DNA of 27,756 nucleotides from Haplomitrium mnioides (taxonomy: Eukaryota; Marchantiophyta; Haplomitriopsida; Calobryales), in the NCBI GenBank assembly GCA_049999725.1, contig JBNGIS010038248.1:1-27756 (forward strand), read 5' to 3'. The notes below the pieces were generated by a model. That model made no database searches. It was not told where the DNA came from and worked only from the letters and a program-made list of their open reading frames with translations. Positions 8,859 through 19,545 of the stretch are shown here, in pieces. Position numbers and translations under genes: made by a program. Positions within the stretch are counted from its first letter, which is position 1. The number at the start of each line of letters is the position of its first letter.

Positions 8859-9049
8859 CTCTATCTTGGAAGTAGCACCTTAAGTCTCCCTACATAATGT
8901 GGCTGCCAACCTGAACACTTCAGATTGTGTGACTCCTCAAGTCAACACATCCCTAGCTGAAAACAATGGTTTTTGTACCACTTACCTATCTCCATAGCAG
9001 AAGATGCACTCCCCTCCACCTCAGCTGATCTCTCCATCTCTTTGGAAGC

Positions 9050-9322
9050 CTAAGTTGGATGCATAGAAGTAGTCTTCACCAAATCTGTCAACTCAAATGA
9101 CTGTGGAAATCTTACCTGGCAATGAGCATCCCCCTTTTGAGGATCCGACTCCATCACTGCTCTCCTAGGCTCAATAGCCTTGCCTGCCGCTCTGGTCACT
9201 GCCACAGATGCATCAACATAGGCTGTCCCACATGTAAATTCCATACTAGCTAAATCTCCATCAGCTACATATGAAGTAGAGGCTTCACCTCCACAGTTGG
9301 GCCTCGCTTGTACTGTAGTCAT
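9050..9322 (-). pseudogene. Gag-protease linker ORF of element 2, unrecognised
   Basis: A 90-codon ORF between the zinc knuckles and the protease, on the same strand. It contains CGGEASTSYVADGD and a basic/acidic mixture, with no domain I can name. It is kept as part of the element 2 polyprotein only because of position and orientation. Low independent evidence for coding. Confidence 0.4.
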
Positions 9323-9405
9323 GGTAGCTAACTAATACACCCATCTCAGCTCTCCCAACAGGTGATGCTCCTCTGTCACGACTACCTTACCTGACTTTGC
9401 CTTAC

Positions 9406-9627
9406 TCACATGTGCAAGCTCCTCCTCGTCGCAACTCCCGGATGAAGCAAAAAACATTTGTCCATGGTGTGACCCATGACTTGACAATGATCACAATGTT
9501 GATGGCCAACTGCACCTGCATCTCCAGAACACGCTGCTTGTGGCTTCTTTGCCTTTGGACATAGCCTCTGCAAATGATCTCCACCACAGATCCAACAACC
9601 TGACTGCTGACTTGTATAAGCTGGCAA
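9406..9627 (-). pseudogene. Gag nucleocapsid with two zinc knuckles, element 2
   Basis: 73 codons with two CCHC-type knuckles, which bind element RNA in the particle. The first is CWICGGDHLQRLC (residues 11-23), with three residues before His instead of the usual four. The second is CDHCQVMGHTMDKC (residues 45-58), a standard CX2CX4HX4C. A basic stretch (KAKKPQ) lies between. The frame differs from the capsid segment upstream (9944 and 9627 are out of phase), so a frameshift separates them. Confidence 0.85.
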
Positions 9628-9659
9628 AGCTGATTGCCCTCAAGCCTTCTGACCCTTCC

Positions 9660-10475
9660 TTAGCACAAACTATGATGTAGATGTGGTTGGAGATGCATGT
9701 TCGGCGCTTCTTTCTGAAAACCTGTAGTGACTACTCTTTCATTCACTAGGTTGAGCTCAATACGCTCTGGTAGTGTAAGCACAATGGCTAGAGTGGGATT
9801 AGAATCCCTGATAAGGGCGGTATCTCTCACACTCCTCCTCAAATCCCTATCAAGGATAGAATACCAAAATTGGACAGCTTGAGCCTCTGTCACCCCCTTC
9901 GTGACATTGATGAGCCTTCTCATCCTAGTGTAGGCTTCTCTCAAGCTCTCTCCAGTCTTGCACTGGAACTCCTAAAGATTCTTCAGCTTGTTTGTCCTCA
10001 CATCTTAGTAATTCTGCTTGAGAAGCTCAAAAAACTCAACCACATTGCTAAACAAGGAAACCCCTCCACTCTCTGCTGCACTGATTGGAACAAGTGTATT
10101 GAAAACTCCTCTTGCCCTTGAAGCACCAACACTATGGCTAGTGCCACTAGAGGAAGTTGTGTGGATCGTAGGGTAATGGGCACATGCCATTCCACTATAG
10201 GTGATGGAGATATAATTGGGTGACCAATACTGTCTCCACTCCTCAATCTCAGTCAAATGAGCCTGCTTGAATTCATGGCAATCATCCATGAGTGGCTCTT
10301 CCAAATGCTGAAACAAACCTTTCCATGTCATGGAAGGTGTAAAGAGAGCGAAATTTTGCAATGTTTGCAGATCACACAAAGTGTCAAACTCCTGGATGAA
10401 ATTATCCAAATCAATGGTGCTTACTACACCATCGAACCTCCTTGGCTTTTTTGTGGCCCCATACATCTCATCCAT
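9660..10475 (-). pseudogene. Gag capsid of element 2
   Basis: One frame from 10475 to 9660 with a TAA/TAG-type stop at 10005 and a second near 9973. The N-terminal part (RRFDGVVSTIDLDNFIQEF) is the typical gag opening, a binding-pocket segment followed by an Asp/Gln-rich helix. The later part (SLREAYTRMRRLINVTKG, AQAVQFWYSILDRDLRR) is the retrotransposon-gag capsid C-terminal region. It would assemble the particle. It is followed in another frame by the zinc knuckles. The ATG at 10475 fits a gag start, but an upstream one cannot be excluded. Confidence 0.8.
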
Positions 10476-11923
10476 ATCTCAAGACAACGTAGAATGCACT
10501 TGAATGCCAGAAAGAGTCTCCTCCTATTTTCTTGATGTATGGTCACTTACTAGCTGATGAGTCGCTTCTAATGCAGACCAAAACTGCAAGTGATGTCGTA
10601 CCACAACCTTCCACCCTCTGGCTCCATGTTGACCTCTGCTCAGCTGAAATCACTCACTGCTCATAGGTTGTGCTATTGCCACTCAACCACTTGCCCACAA
10701 GTTGGCTGAAATGCTCAAATCAGCACAAGTGACCCTTCCTTCTCCTTGGGACATGATACATTTTGCTTGCCAATTCGAGTTGATTGGTCTTCTTCTCAAC
10801 CTAGGAGCAAAATTTGACCAATCAAAACATAATTTTGTCGCTCTTCAATTTCCTGCAAACAAATTTTCAGGCTTTACTGCTTCATTTCAGCAAAAGTATG
10901 GGCTTCAAGATAGCCTGCGCCCTAGGAGCTTGATGGTGGACTCTTACCACCCTTGCACCACTTAGCGGAAGGTATGGTTAAGCCTCTCTAAATTTAGAAT
11001 TATTTTATTTTACCAAAATGTTTGTTTTTTATTTGATTAGTGTTCAATGACCCATGTTCTTTGTTGCAAACAGATTTGGCAGTGGGTCTCTTCTGAACCA
11101 CCACTTGCAAACTGGTCCTCTTTTGAGTCAGCCCAAGGTTATCATGTCACCCCCAGAATAGTGCAATCCCTTTTGCAGTATTCTCTACAACATTGTTCTC
11201 TCAATCTTTGTTTTAGAATCTAGGAATCCTTTGCCCTTCTTGGTCAGAAATCTGGAAGGCCTCAATAAATAGAAACTCTGTTTTATTATGGTCTTGCGAT
11301 TCTGATTTCGGCGGTTCAAGCAAATTTCTACCAGTAACCCTCTTCTCCATGCAACAAATCTGCTCCAAAAAAGTTGATTCTTCTATTGCAGATTTTTGCA
11401 CCCGCTGATTTCTCCAATCTTTCCTTGGGCAGTCCAATTTCTTGCTTAAATGCTCATCATCCCAAATCTTCTTAACGCCTTCTCCTTCAATTCTGAGTTC
11501 ACAAACTAGAGTCCTTGATTCTCTAGTGAAATGGGCAGGTCAAACTAACATGTATACCTAGCCACCTGGCAGTTGAGCAAGAGTTCCAAAACTGACCCTA
11601 ATCTGCTTTTGTAATATCATGAAATTCCTTCTGTCTTGCACGACAAAATAGCAGGTTGGATGTTCCATGTAGAACGAACTCCAGGATAGCAGCTATGGCT
11701 AGACATAATCCAAGGCTATGTTGGCACTACCTCAATAATCCCCTCTACTTCTGAACGTCGTTGACTGAAAGCGTGGTGCCCTCAGCTATTTTAGGGTTGC
11801 AAAATTTCCTCACACACACTCTAAAGAACACCTCTTTCTGCATCAAATCTTGCTCAACAATGAATCCTAATGAGCTACAATGTCTTCCTCAATCACATCT
11901 GTTGTAATGGGTCATTCTGGGAT

Positions 11924-12140
11924 CAATCTTGCTATAGCACGTTCTTCAACAATCCACTCCGCCAATCTGTTCTTTGGCAGTCAATCTTCTCCAACCAATG
12001 GACTTCTTGTAGCAATCCACTTAATGCCAACCTGATCTTTAGCAGACAATCTTCTCCAACAATTGGATTTCTTGCAGCGATACTTTTAAGCCAAGCGGAT
12101 CTTCAACATGAAATCTTCTCCAACAATTGGAATTCCAGCT
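11924..12140. repeat. 65-bp tandem repeat, about 3.5 degenerate copies
   Basis: CAATCTTCTCC recurs at 11982, 12047 and (one mismatch) 12111, giving periods of 65 and 64. An earlier, shorter unit starts at about 11924. Between these, units share CAATTGGATTTCTTGCAGC-like and TGATCTTTAGCAG-like blocks. It lies in the presumed LTR/leader of element 2. Confidence 0.7.
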
Positions 12141-13940
12141 CTCCAAATATTTTCCCTTGGAGACCGTTGGTCTATACTTCAAAATCCTCTTTCGAAAGCT
12201 TGACAAAAATGTTGTGTTTTCTGCGTTCATGATCACCAAGGAAACCTGCTTGATCAAGTGACTTCTCAAAGTTCCTTACTAGCTTGTGATCATATGCTAT
12301 GCTTCTGGTGAATCTCAATCCTGCTGAACAATCAAGTAGCTGATAAAATGCAGCGATTGATTACTTCTTCCATTGTTTTTTGAGTTGTTTTAGATCTCTC
12401 TCTAAAAATGTTGTCCAAAGGTATAAATCCAAGTAGTAAGGCTCCTTGAGAAAAATCCCTTAAGTACCAAGAAGAGTTCTCTACTCAATTCTTTTGATCA
12501 ACAAAGAGCTTGTAACACCAGAGTTCCCTGAAATGAAGAGTTTCTCATTGATTTTCCTAACCTCACAACTTGCCCTCTGCTTTTCACCAAAATAAATGAC
12601 CAGCCAAATGCAATTTCCCAAAGTCTTTGCAGCCCTGATTCGCTGCTCGATACAATCTCTTGATTTGTGATTTTGCCTCCTACTTGACAAAATCCCTAGT
12701 ACGCAATTGTCGATGATTTCTTCTATAGCAAATGGACAACACAAAACAAGATCAAAATCTCCTTGCTTGATGTTGCAGCTTGGTGAAATTGGATTTGCAA
12801 GGAGAAAAATCAAGAATCCCTAAACAATGCTCCTCCTTTCTCTCGACGAAGAAATCTTCTGCAAATCCTTGGACAGGTTTCGAGCACCAAGGGAAGCCGC
12901 GAAATCCATGCTCGACACCTAAACCCTGAACACATGTGAATCTCTTGACGAAAAAATCAGTGCGCCTTCGACAGAAACTGCCCTCAAAGAAGAAATCAGA
13001 GCCTCGACACAAATGATGCCACTTTGATTAGCTTTGTGCACGAATCTTCTTTGCTTAGCAAATTTTCTAAGGCTAAGCAGCTCCACAAATCTCTTTTTCA
13101 AACAAACCTCTACTCAAAATATCTGCTCGACAAAACTTCTTCCTGCAAATTTCTCTGCTCGACACCTACTTGGTGCTTGACAAAATCTGCACATGAAGAC
13201 TTCTGTTTGACGCTACAGCCCAAGAACTCTTTTAAACCGCAGCTCAAAAAACAAGAAATTTGGGAGATGCACTTCAAAGAAATCCTTTTGCAATTTTTTG
13301 CTTTCCCTCTATGTTTTTGCTGTGTGCTACACTCTAGAATTGGGTATAAGGGATTTTTTTTGCCATTTTTTGCAGCCACAGCTTGATGAAGGCAATCATT
13401 TCAAATTTGCTTTCAAGGAAGCAATGATCTGCCAAAAACAATGATGCAACTTGATTCTTCAATGATTTTCACAAAACAATGATGGCTATAAGGTCTTCTT
13501 TGAAATCTGATTGTAGTAATCAAAATTCGACCACCAAATTTTTCCTCGAGGTCTATTGTAGCAACCTCACACACCAAAAACTTTGCAATCAATTGTTCTT
13601 CAATTTCTTCATAGCGACCAACAAGCTTCAATAGATTTCTTCCACAAACATTTCAGCACTCCTAGATACCATGAATGCTATCAATTTCCTGACCAGATTT
13701 CTCAATCCCAATCCAAGATACCATGGATTATAGAAATCTTATAAATCTTTCGATGTACTTTTCTTTGAGTGATACCTTCTTGAAGAAATTCCAAATGTGT
13801 GTTGATCTTTTGATATCAGAACCAGTTCACCTTTGCTTACAAGGAATCCACGCTTCTCCAAGAACTGCAATACCTAAACTCTCCTCTTGGTTCACAAACA
13901 CGACATTGAAAGATAACCTTTCGATGAGAGTGCATGGCCT

Positions 13941-13949
13941 TATATATAA
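13941..13949 (-). promoter_or_regulatory. Candidate TATA box, element 2 LTR
   Basis: The minus strand reads ATTTATATATAAGGCC. The core is palindromic, so orientation is not set by the box itself; the minus strand is preferred because gag of element 2 is on it. The start site would lie near 13915. The link to element 2 is inference. Confidence 0.35.
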
Positions 13950-13990
13950 ATGCACAAAAAGACAAAAAATTCAAAGTGTCTAAAAATAGA

Positions 13991-14469
13991 AATCTATATG
14001 GAATGGTGTGATATTTTCAAGCTAAGAAAAAAAACAAAAAAAAAACGAGGATATTTTTCCAAAAAAACAACTACATTAGTTTTTTAGTTTGTTTTTTGCC
14101 ATTTTAACAAGCTTGATAGAGCAAGAAGCAGTTTTACTGTGCAAAATTGAATGATATTCTTAGCTTTATAAAATTATTGGAAATCTTGAAATCAATGAAT
14201 AATATAAAATTTTTCGTTTTTCACAAAAAATTGAATTTTTTTGTGACTACATTTTGAAGCCAAAAAATTGAAACATATGTCAGAATTAGTTATTTTAAAA
14301 TAAATTTGGTTGCGCAAACTTCATGTGCGCATAGACAAAGTGCCACCTAAAACTTAGTTTTTGAAAAATAAATAGAAAACTTGAGGAAAAGCCCAAGCAG
14401 ACCATAAGTCAATGGAATTAGTTTGGAATCCCAAGGCACAAAAACTAACAAAACCAAACCTTGTGTGGA
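13991..14469. other. AT-rich stretch without a gene
   Basis: Long A-runs (about 14025-14075) and T/A-rich sequence; no ORF, RNA gene or recognisable element found. Confidence 0.5.
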
Positions 14470-15182
14470 TTTTAGAGCTGTATTTTGAAGTTCAAGCATG
14501 AAAGAAGCTTTCTTTTATAGCTCAAAATCCATGTGTGCAAAGGGTAAAATAGTCATGTTTTACAAAGGTTCAACAACTCAAAATCTTTTAAAATTCAGAG
14601 ATTCATATACACAAAGGAGTCATAGTTCAAAATCAAAAAGGCTGGTGGGTATGTAGATTTTCATTAGAGTCTAAACACGTAGAGAGCTCAAAGTTTTGGA
14701 CAAGAGTCTTCTAAACAAAGGGTTTTGAGTTCCACAAGAGGGTCTTTAAGCGATTTAGAATCTAAGTTCTACACAATAATCTTTGTATGTACTAGATTCA
14801 AGGCTTTGTATTATAGTTTGTGCGTGTGGAAGGCTTCAACTTCCACGCCAAAGCCTATGCTTGCATAGGAATACGAGCTCTACATCTAAGCATTCATCAA
14901 CAAAGACTTGACTCAACAAATATTTTGAGTTCCGTAGGAGAGTCTATGCGAGCATGAGGTTTTGACTTACGCATCAAAGCCTATGCGCACATAGGGTTTT
15001 GACTTCTAGATCTGAGCCAAGGTGTGTTTAAGGTTCTATTTTCCCCAACAAACTCTAGGCACACTTCCAATTATGTTTTTTGAATTGAAATCTCAAAGTA
15101 CAAAAGGTTCAAAGTTGTACGTCAGAGTCAAACACACTAGAGATTTCAAGTTTTACATCAAAGTTCATGTTAGCAAAGGATT
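14470..15182. repeat. 37-bp minisatellite array, about 19 degenerate units
   Basis: In phase at exactly 37 bp from 14924: units start at 14924, 14961, 14998, 15035, 15072, 15109 and 15146. Typical unit parts are TTTGACTTACGCATCAAAG and CCTATGCGCACATAGGGT. Leftward to about 14470 the units continue at 36-38 bp with more changes and one partial unit near 14905. The core CTATGCGCACATAG is close to a palindrome. The 84-codon plus-strand ORF at 15022-15276 lies in the array and is not taken as a gene. Confidence 0.8.
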
Positions 15183-15731
15183 AAGTAGACGATTTGGGCT
15201 AGCACTTCAACAATCCCAAAAATCAATACCAAAAGATTTAGTAGCCAAAACATTAAATTCTTTTAGCAAACAATAGTAGGAAAGAATATGATTATATTTT
15301 GGATCAAAAAACATTTCAAAAACCAAATGAAGATTACAATTGAATGTTTAAATTTGAATTGCAAAAAATAAGAATGAACTTGGAATTATTTACACTCAAA
15401 AGTTCAATGTAGCATATAAATTCAAGAAATTTCTTGAATAAAATTTTGTGATACTTCATAAAATAATAAACTTCAATTACAACATAAATTGAAAGTACAT
15501 AGTAAACAATGCAGTTTTCTAATGGCTTTAGTATATCGTATCAACTTTTTGAGATTCAACTTCAGAAGATTTACCAAGATTAACATGGCTTGCTTCAGTG
15601 TTGACAACATTGATTGAATCTCTTTCAAACACTTTTGGATTGAATGATTTTTGTCTTTCGTACTCAAATAGATTTGATTCATTAGTAGCTAGACTGGTTT
15701 TCTTCAATTGGTTTTTTTTGTGAGAAGAAAA
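15183..15731. other. No gene recognised
   Basis: AT-rich sequence after the 37-bp array. A 69-codon minus-strand ORF (15473-15682) lacks any recognisable feature and is not supported as a gene. Confidence 0.45.
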
Positions 15732-16109
15732 TCAAAAAGACAAAATTGTGATTTGTGTTTCACCAAGTACATCAATATGTAGCTTGGATTTACATTTTCC
15801 TTTTGTTGATGCTATTTTTTCTAGAAAGTATTGTCTAGAAAACGCATCCTCAACCTCACAATCAAACCATAGAATACGTATTTGTTTCAAGTTGAGAGGT
15901 TCTTCTTCAACAAATGACAAAATTTTGAGGACTTTGGCAGTCCCAAATGGTCTACCATTTGAATTGAGTAATGCAACAAAACAAATAAACATTTTGGTTT
16001 TCACATCATATAGATTGCCAAATTTGTATATGTATTTTGTTTGATGTGAAACCATCCATTCTTGCAACCTATGTGCTCCATCGTAGATTGCTCGACGTGT
16101 AGAAAACAT
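15732..16109 (-). CDS. Unrecognised ORF, 125 codons
   Basis: The longest open frame near the DUF7869-like gene, on the same strand and about 400 bp downstream of it. The composition looks protein-like: aromatic and hydrophobic residues alternate regularly (HQTKYIYKFGNLYD, TKMFICFVALLNSNG, IRILWFDCEVEDAFS). The frame stays open for some codons upstream of its first ATG (about 16150). I do not recognise a domain. It may be a 3' exon of the DUF7869-like gene or the tail of an unrelated gene. The sequence between the two (16140-16510) has many stops in all frames. Confidence 0.35.
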   Translation of the reverse strand: MFSTRRAIYDGAHRLQEWMVSHQTKYIYKFGNLYDVKTKMFICFVALLNSNGRPFGTAKVLKILSFVEEEPLNLKQIRILWFDCEVEDAFSRQYFLEKIASTKGKCKSKLHIDVLGETQITILSF

Positions 16110-16510
16110 TCGTTCTGCTAGAACATCTTCCTCTAGTTGGTTTGCATCAAACTAGAAGGTTAGACAAGCATTTTGAGAATCATTACAAGTATTTGCAAAT
16201 TGTGAAGGTGGAAAAACAAAATTCTGCTTCGAGTACTTGTTTTTTTCTTTCAAGGCAGTAAGGTGCAATCTCTTGTTGGACAAGGAAAAAGTCATTCCAC
16301 TATTGAACATTAGAATTTGTAATTAACTTACAGTGATTCTCACTTTTGATGTCCTTTATTTCAAAGACCACTTTCTCTACGTCAACTTTTCTTTCTTCCT
16401 TTTGAGATTGTTTGATTTCAGAACACGCTTTCAAAGGAATTAGTGTTGAACTTAAAAGTTCTGTCTACTTCAAGTAGACACTTGAGTTGACAAACACCAT
16501 TCAAAGGTAA

Positions 16511-17285
16511 CTAAAACTCATCTATTGAAAATTGTTTTCTCCAAATCTTTGCCTTTGAATCACTCAACTTGAACTTGAATTGTTGATTGAAGGTAATGTC
16601 ATGTATCTTTTGAACTAGAGAGGAACATTGTTGTAGAAAAATTTTGAAATCGCAAGTCCTCATTAGAAGAGTTACTTGGGGTTTAGAATTGTAAGATAAT
16701 TGTAAGGTATTGCTAAGACTAGTTATTATTAAAGCCTTTATAGGTTTCAAACATTTCAAGAATCTACTGAAAATTTGATCGATGTGATCGTGAGTATGGC
16801 CAACTATGAGAAATCCCACCTTGATTTTTGGAAAAACATTCTTAGCAATGAGGAGACGAAGATATCCAAATAAGATGGAATTCTTATTCTCGAATTTTGT
16901 ATTGTCCAATTGAAGATACAATGTGGGACGCAACAGTCCTTCAAAGTCACATAATATTCTATTTAGCACTATAGTTGTCAAATTAGACTCGCTTCTCAAG
17001 TTTTTTTTAGGTTAAGAAGACCTTTGAAGAAATAGCATGATTGAATATTAACGCACCAACAACACCCACCAAACAAAATTTATTGGTGGTGAAGGCTAGT
17101 GTGGAATTGTTGTTTTCTTTTGAACCATTCCATCAATGACAATGCCCAAGTACTTTTGACCATTGGCATAGCATTTTCTTCAATGGTTTGCAAGTTTTGT
17201 TCTTTCTTTCATTTGTAGATCACAATAAAGAATCAATTGGCGATTATATTTGGCTACATCATCCAAAAGCACTAAAAGACATAAA
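16511..17285 (-). pseudogene. DUF7869-like protein, decayed
   Basis: Reads in one minus-strand frame with stops. The upstream part has KYNRQLILYCDLQMKERTK and YLGIVIDGMVQKKTTIPH (Asp codon 17134-17132). The intact ORF from 16999 has LYLQLDNTKFENKNSILFGY (residues 27-46), then KVGFLIVGHTHDHIDQIFSRF (60-80). The set D-GM, LQLDN..ENKN and GHTHxxID is the signature I associate with DUF7869 proteins, found in plants, algae, oomycetes and some animals in many copies. The spaced Asp residues suggest an RNase H-fold transposase-like core (inference). Stops include a TGA near 17190, TAG near 17100 and several between 17100 and 17000. Not functional as it stands. Confidence 0.7.
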
Positions 17286-17460
17286 CAATTGTGTGAAACA
17301 TGTTTTGATGTCTCAAATTTCAAAAGATGACTTCAAGTGCAAAGAATATTCCAAGAAACATTAACAAATGTTTTGAACATAGTAGGTACAAAGTATTTTT
17401 GAAAATAAAAGTTCAAAGTCTAGTTTGTACTCTTTAAATATAGGAGAATCAGAATAACCT

Positions 17461-17830
17461 TCACAAGAAACAATAACATAAACCTGTGCGCACATAGGAT
17501 TCAAAGAAACAATAACAAAACCTATGCGCATATAGAATCAAAAGCAACAACATCAGCTCCTTAACTTGTTGTGAATGTAGTCACGATTGGAATTAAATGA
17601 AACAAGAACAAAACCTATGCACATAAAGGGTCACAAACAACATAAACAATTCTTGATCTCATTTATCTCATATTGGGCCTTAGATTACAAGCAACAACAA
17701 CAAAACATGCTACATGCATAAGATCACAAACAACACCAGAACAATTTATATGCTTTATTTGACTCTTGGCATGCTTTGGATTCAAACTAAAAGGCAATAG
17801 ACCCTATGTGAGCATAAAATCTTACCTGAA
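17461..17830. repeat. Degenerate minisatellite, unit about 37 bp
   Basis: Units such as ATTCAAAGAAACAATAACA plus AAACCTATGCGCATATAG repeat at about 37-39 bp, with a preceding unit carrying CCTGTGCGCACATAGG. Later units are strongly diverged and some are expanded. The array shares the CCTATGCGCACATAGG-like core with 14470-15182 but has a different flank (CAAGAAACAATAACAAAA). Confidence 0.6.
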
Positions 17831-18342
17831 AACTCCAATTCATATATTTGTTTCTACTCCAACACGTTTCAAGAAACAAATTAACAAAACCAATATCTTG
17901 GTGTACTAGGTTTGAGAAAGCTTAACATCTCTACAAATAACCTTTCACTCTCATAGAAAGAGCATAATAATAATTGTAGGTTTCAAAGGGAAAGAAATTT
18001 GTTGCCTTTGTTGGACTCCAAGGCGGATTTCTATCGCAACAATTTAATTTCTTCACAAGTTTTACAAGCAATAAATCTATTGCGTTTTAGAATTTTAATA
18101 TTTGGAGATTACGTTCTCTAATGTTTTGAAAAACCAAAAAAGCTCATAATACAGTCGGGATCTTTCTGTTTCAAATAAGTTGTATAATAGTCATAAACTT
18201 CCCATTTTGTAAAACTATCCAACAAGTTATAAACTTTGTGAGTGGGTATTCTCTCACATCATCATTGGAAAAAAAGTGTCCATCAATTCACACACAAATC
18301 CTCCTTGCAGATAATTCTTTATTTCTAAAAATGCCTCTAGGA
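17831..18342. other. No gene recognised
   Basis: AT-rich sequence up to the assembly gap. No ORF above chance length, no RNA gene and no repeat seen. Confidence 0.45.
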
Positions 18343-18442
18343 NNNNNNNNNNNNNNNNNNNNNNNNNNNNNNNNNNNNNNNNNNNNNNNNNNNNNNNNNN
18401 NNNNNNNNNNNNNNNNNNNNNNNNNNNNNNNNNNNNNNNNNN
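18343..18442. other. Assembly gap, 100 N
   Basis: Exactly 100 N, the usual placeholder for a gap of unknown length. Distance and even adjacency of features on either side are uncertain. Confidence 0.99.
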
Positions 18443-18823
18443 TTGAATTCTTTGGATTCTATCATTTTCTACAAATAATATTTACTTGAAAACTCTTTTA
18501 TAAACAACAGTGTTGTTAGGCAAAGTAATTCTATTGTTAAGATTGGAGTCTTTTCTTGGTATTCCCTACTGCAAGGTAATATCTTGACTCTTCATACTTT
18601 GCCGAAAGTACGTTTTTCTCTCACACTTCTTAAAAATTTGTCTTGCACAACAACAAACAATTATTTTGACAACATGAAATTATCTTCAATTTCAAAATTG
18701 ACATCAAATCAAGATTTTTCTTCATAGAGCTCTCATCACGATGGATTTTCGACAAGATTTGTCAAGTAAAGTATTTACCTGTTTGGGTTTTGGCCCAAAC
18801 AATGATATCTTATGTTTTGTTGG
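18443..18823. other. No gene recognised
   Basis: AT-rich flank to the right of the gap, with no supported feature. A 68-codon plus-strand ORF (18741-18947) is antisense to the ORF at 18824-19159 and is judged a shadow. Confidence 0.4.
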
Positions 18824-19159
18824 TCAATTGGGTCTGTTGGAAAATCTAGCCATTATAGATAAAGCATTATCTTTGAGATCTTGCGCACCATCAGAAAAGT
18901 TCTTTGTTCTCTTCAAATATGTTTTTGATGTATGTGAACCATCTTGAGTTGTAAGAAAGTTGGACCATGCCAGAAAAGAATCTTCATCAAAATCTTGAGC
19001 AAAAGAAAATGTCTTTTCTAAAACAATCCATACTCTTGGTGATAACTCCATAGAAATATTGAGTGATTGAGACTCTTTGCTTGAATCATTGCATAAATTG
19101 TTGTATGAAGATTTGTCCAAATGACTTCCATTTCCAAAGGATCTTCCATTCTTGCTCAC
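18824..19159 (-). CDS. Unrecognised ORF, 111 codons
   Basis: Minus-strand ORF, Ser/Asn/Asp-rich, with SYNNLCNDSSKES (about 17-29), MELSPRVWIVLEKTFSFAQDFDEDSF (about 37-62) and a basic C-terminus. It lies upstream of the DUF7869-like gene on the same strand, beyond the gap, and could be a 5' exon of that gene or an unrelated ORF. I recognise no domain. Confidence 0.3.
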   Translation of the reverse strand: MSKNGRSFGNGSHLDKSSYNNLCNDSSKESQSLNISMELSPRVWIVLEKTFSFAQDFDEDSFLAWSNFLTTQDGSHTSKTYLKRTKNFSDGAQDLKDNALSIMARFSNRPN

Positions 19160-19449
19160 AGGTCCAACTTATTTAGAATTTACTTGTTGGTTAAGTTGTG
19201 CCAATGGCGATAGGGTATCATCTATGAAATTGAAAAAGTCATATGATTCTATGACTTTTTGTCTTTTGAACAAATAGATTTGGATTTTGAACATTGTCAT
19301 CTCATTTGATGATAACAAAGAAACCTCCACAACCTTCTTGTGAATGTGAGTTGAATGTCTGTCTGTTGACCTGTTGGAGTAATGTCCAAAATGAGTAAAC
19401 TTTGATCGCTTGACTCACAAGAAAGATCCATTGTATGCAAAAGATCAAG

Positions 19450-19545
19450 TCTTGGATCCTATGTGCACATTGGGATCACTGCTTGATCTTTTGCATGCAT
19501 AGGGTTCACTCTTTGATCTTATGTGCACATGGGTTCACTCATTCA
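19450..19545. repeat. 30-bp tandem repeat, three units
   Basis: Three units of 30-31 bp of the form TGATCTTATGTGCACATGGG plus TTCACTCTT (for example at 19484 and 19514). The core ATGTGCACAT is a perfect palindrome in two units; the third has TTGCATGCAT. Confidence 0.75.

Larger units (their letters stand above)
5832..10475 (-). mobile_element. Ty3/gypsy retrotransposon 2 with embedded DNA methyltransferase, decayed
   Basis: Minus-strand order: gag (10475-9660), zinc knuckles (9627-9406), linker, protease (8858-about 8370), linker (8253-7921), C5 cytosine methyltransferase-like domain (7920-6970), then RT (6892-about 5990). RT homology stops about 155 bp before the outer end of the element 1 LTR; RNase H, integrase and 3' LTR are absent. 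Element 1 may have inserted into or next to it. There are many stops and frameshifts, more than in element 1, so this copy looks older or faster-decaying. The RT box is YINDILVY, a different lineage from element 1. Confidence 0.88.
10476..13990. other. Gene-free stretch, probably leader and/or LTR of element 2
   Basis: No protein domain is recognisable in any frame over 3.5 kb; the ORFs are short and mutually overlapping. The stretch lies directly upstream of gag of element 2 on the minus strand and contains a strong minus-strand TATA box near its far end (13941-13949), so it is probably the long leader and LTR of that element. LTR ends and a clean primer site could not be fixed. A 65-bp tandem repeat lies at 11924-12140. 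Confidence 0.4.

Noticed and set aside
10610-10633. Possible degenerate initiator-Met tRNA primer site for element 2 (CTCTGGCTCCATGTTG on the plus strand)
   Set aside because: Only 8 of 11 bases fit the usual CTCTGATACCA, and no LTR start or end could be fixed next to it.
10702-10965. 87-codon plus-strand ORF upstream of element 2 gag
   Set aside because: Antisense to the probable leader/LTR of element 2, with no recognisable domain.
12481-13386. Overlapping ORFs of 60-120 codons on both strands
   Set aside because: They overlap each other antisense, lack domains and lie in the presumed LTR/leader of element 2.
14470-15182. CRISPR-like array
   Set aside because: Units are contiguous tandem repeats without constant repeat plus unique spacers, and the sequence is plant nuclear DNA.
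15022-15276. 84-codon plus-strand ORF
   Set aside because: Lies in the 37-bp minisatellite and its edge, with no conserved feature.
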